Under the pieces are notes generated by a model. It saw nothing but the letters and a program-made list of their open reading frames with translations, had not been told where the DNA came from and did not search any database. Positions 5,730 through 6,808 of a stretch of 6,808 bases of DNA are shown in pieces (the first letter of the stretch is position 1; each line of letters starts with the position of its first letter). This DNA comes from Deltaproteobacteria bacterium (GTDB taxonomy: Bacteria; Desulfobacterota; Binatia; Binatales; Binataceae). The stretch is from the NCBI GenBank assembly GCA_021786815.1, contig JAJYMR010000226.1, forward strand, positions 1 through 6,808, in the 5' to 3' direction. Both the position numbers and the translations under genes were made by a program.

Positions 5730-6258
5730 GGCCGAAGAGGCGATCCGCGCGCTGGCGGGCGCGCGGCAGCTCCAGGACCCGTACCTGAAACGATGGCTCG
5801 CGATGAAGCAGGCGTCGCGCGTGGCTCTGCTCGAGGCGGCGCGCAGGTTGAGGCTCCGCACGGGACAGCTTGCCGTCGCGCTTGGCCTGCTCGAGGAGAT
5901 CGCGGTGCGCGAAGACGCCGGCATCGATTTAGTCCTCGCGCGCGAGAACCTTCGCTACCTCATCGAAGCCGACGGGCCCGCTCCCGCGCGTGCGAGCGCT
6001 TTCCTCACCGAACTCAGGGCGATACGCTTTCCCCAACTGGGCGCCACGATCCGGCGCCTCGGGCAGGAAATCGCCGAGCTTCAGCTTCCGAGCGGGATGA
6101 ACGTCGTGTTGCCCAAAGACCTCAATTCCGATGAACTGGTGATTCGGTTGAGCGTGCGCTCGCCGGACGAACTGCACAGGCTGACGAACGTGCTCACGGA
6201 AAAACGCGACGCACTCGCGCGTCTGGTGAAGATGCTGGGTGGCGGCGATGCGCTTTGA
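5716..6258 (+). CDS. Hypothetical helical protein between glycosyltransferase and SPL-like genes
   Basis: I do not recognise this 180-residue protein. Residues 1-122 look almost entirely helical, rich in Ala, Leu, Arg and Glu, with no cysteine, signal peptide or membrane segment. A short two-strand unit follows (MNVVLP at 128-133 and ELVIRLSV at 140-147). Then comes an amphipathic helix at 150-173 beginning SPDELHRLTNVL. This strand-strand-helix ending loosely recalls the C-terminal dimerisation part of ParB-like proteins, but the likeness is weak. The ATG at 5716 was chosen because AGGGGA stands 9 nt before it. The frame is open back to 5563, but that stretch lies in the glycosyltransferase. 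It overlaps that gene by 14 nt and the next by 11 nt, so it is probably made together with the radical SAM protein and may be its partner. Confidence 0.78.
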   Translation: MTTHEAEEAIRALAGARQLQDPYLKRWLAMKQASRVALLEAARRLRLRTGQLAVALGLLEEIAVREDAGIDLVLARENLRYLIEADGPAPARASAFLTELRAIRFPQLGATIRRLGQEIAELQLPSGMNVVLPKDLNSDELVIRLSVRSPDELHRLTNVLTEKRDALARLVKMLGGGDAL

Positions 6259-6808
6259 GCTGGACGAAATTTTCGTCGAGGAGCAGAGCCGCGGAAGCGC
6301 GCTCGCAAACCGCGTCATCCAGGCGCTCGTGCCGCGCGTCGCGGTAAGCTTCGTTGCCGACGGTCGCGCCGTTGCCCGTCCCGAGCGCGAAGCCGCCGAT
6401 CCGTTCGGTGCGGGAAAGCGCCGGATGGTCATCATGCGCCGGCGCGTGCCGTTCCTGATGGGATGCCCTGCGGCGTCGGCGCGTTACGCCTGCTGCGGAT
6501 ACCTGGTGCTCGCCCTTGCCTCGAACTGCCCGATGGATTGCAGCTACTGTTTCCTGCAGGAGTATCTCGCTGACAATCCCGGCTTCCAGGTCTATTCGAA
6601 CTATACCGACGCATTCGCCGAACTCGACCGGCTTTCGGCGGGCGCTCCGGAGCGCCAGTTCCGTATCGGAACGGGCGAGTTCGCCGATTCGCTCGCTTTC
6701 GATTCCGCGACCGGGATTGCGCGCGATCTGGTCGAATATTTCGCCGCGCGCGACAACCTGACGCTCGAACTCAAGACCAAGACCGACGAAATCGAGGGGC
6801 TTCTAGCG
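6248..6808 (+). CDS. SPL-family radical SAM protein, N-terminal part
   Basis: The first 187 residues of a gene that runs past the window edge. CPMDCSYC at 94-101 is a radical SAM CX3CX2C motif (Cys94, 98, 101) that would bind a 4Fe-4S cluster and cleave S-adenosylmethionine. The following FLQEYL, the RIGTGEFADSL block at 139-149 and LELKTKT at 173-179 place it in the spore photoproduct lyase-like family. Three further cysteines (73, 82 and 83, in CPAASARYACCGY) precede the cluster. In an ungapped comparison from memory with Bacillus subtilis SplB, the hydrogen-donor Cys141 falls on Glu144 and Tyr99 on Phe102, while Tyr97 is kept as Tyr100. Spore DNA repair is therefore doubtful; the real substrate is unknown. 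The ATG at 6248 overlaps the upstream stop by 11 nt. Confidence 0.88.
   Translation, partial: MRFELDEIFVEEQSRGSALANRVIQALVPRVAVSFVADGRAVARPEREAADPFGAGKRRMVIMRRRVPFLMGCPAASARYACCGYLVLALASNCPMDCSYCFLQEYLADNPGFQVYSNYTDAFAELDRLSAGAPERQFRIGTGEFADSLAFDSATGIARDLVEYFAARDNLTLELKTKTDEIEGLLA

Noticed and set aside
5136..5924. A 262-codon minus-strand open frame opposite the glycosyltransferase and hypothetical genes.
   Set aside because: It is antisense to a certain glycosyltransferase, has low-complexity composition and no ribosome binding site of note.

Overview
The window is a GC-rich, gene-dense bacterial chromosome segment. Its bacterial markers are the ribosome-assembly GTPase EngB, a TetR regulator and tight operons with overlapping genes. 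The gene mix (TauE/DUF1634 pair, excisionase-fold orphan regulator, non-spore SPL-family radical SAM protein) would fit an uncultured deltaproteobacterial, Desulfobacterota or Binatota-like lineage. That placement is an impression from gene content and style and was not tested.

Layout. Bases 1-604 hold the 3' end of a TauE/SafE-family permease and a DUF1634 membrane protein 1 nt behind it. A short-chain dehydrogenase/reductase follows (628-1401). It runs convergently into a TetR/AcrR regulator on the minus strand (1529-2194), with a GC-rich dyad in the 127-nt gap that probably ends one or both transcripts. Upstream of tetR lie a strongly foldable 74-nt element (2270-2343) and, also on the minus strand, a small excisionase-fold HTH protein (2367-2594). 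The gap 2595-2879 is a divergent control region with a candidate minus-strand promoter, whose -35 box sits inside a perfect dyad.

On the plus strand, 2880-4058 encodes an exported PEBP/YbhB-type protein and a membrane-anchored SRPBCC-like protein, probably co-transcribed. From 4138 to the end runs a compact unit: engB, a family-2 glycosyltransferase, an unrecognised helical protein and the N-terminal 187 residues of an SPL-family radical SAM protein. Overlaps of 4, 14 and 11 nt join these four genes, so they are probably translationally coupled.

The most interesting points are three. The SPL-like protein keeps the radical SAM cluster, but an ungapped alignment from memory to Bacillus SplB puts Glu at the hydrogen-donor Cys and Phe at one relay Tyr, so it is unlikely to be an ordinary spore photoproduct lyase. 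An unknown protein is wedged between the glycosyltransferase and this enzyme. The 2270-2343 element folds better as a minus-strand RNA and has tRNA-like sequence echoes without being a valid tRNA. No CRISPR array, insertion sequence, integrase, rRNA or canonical tRNA is visible, and no gene-free stretch exceeds 300 bases.
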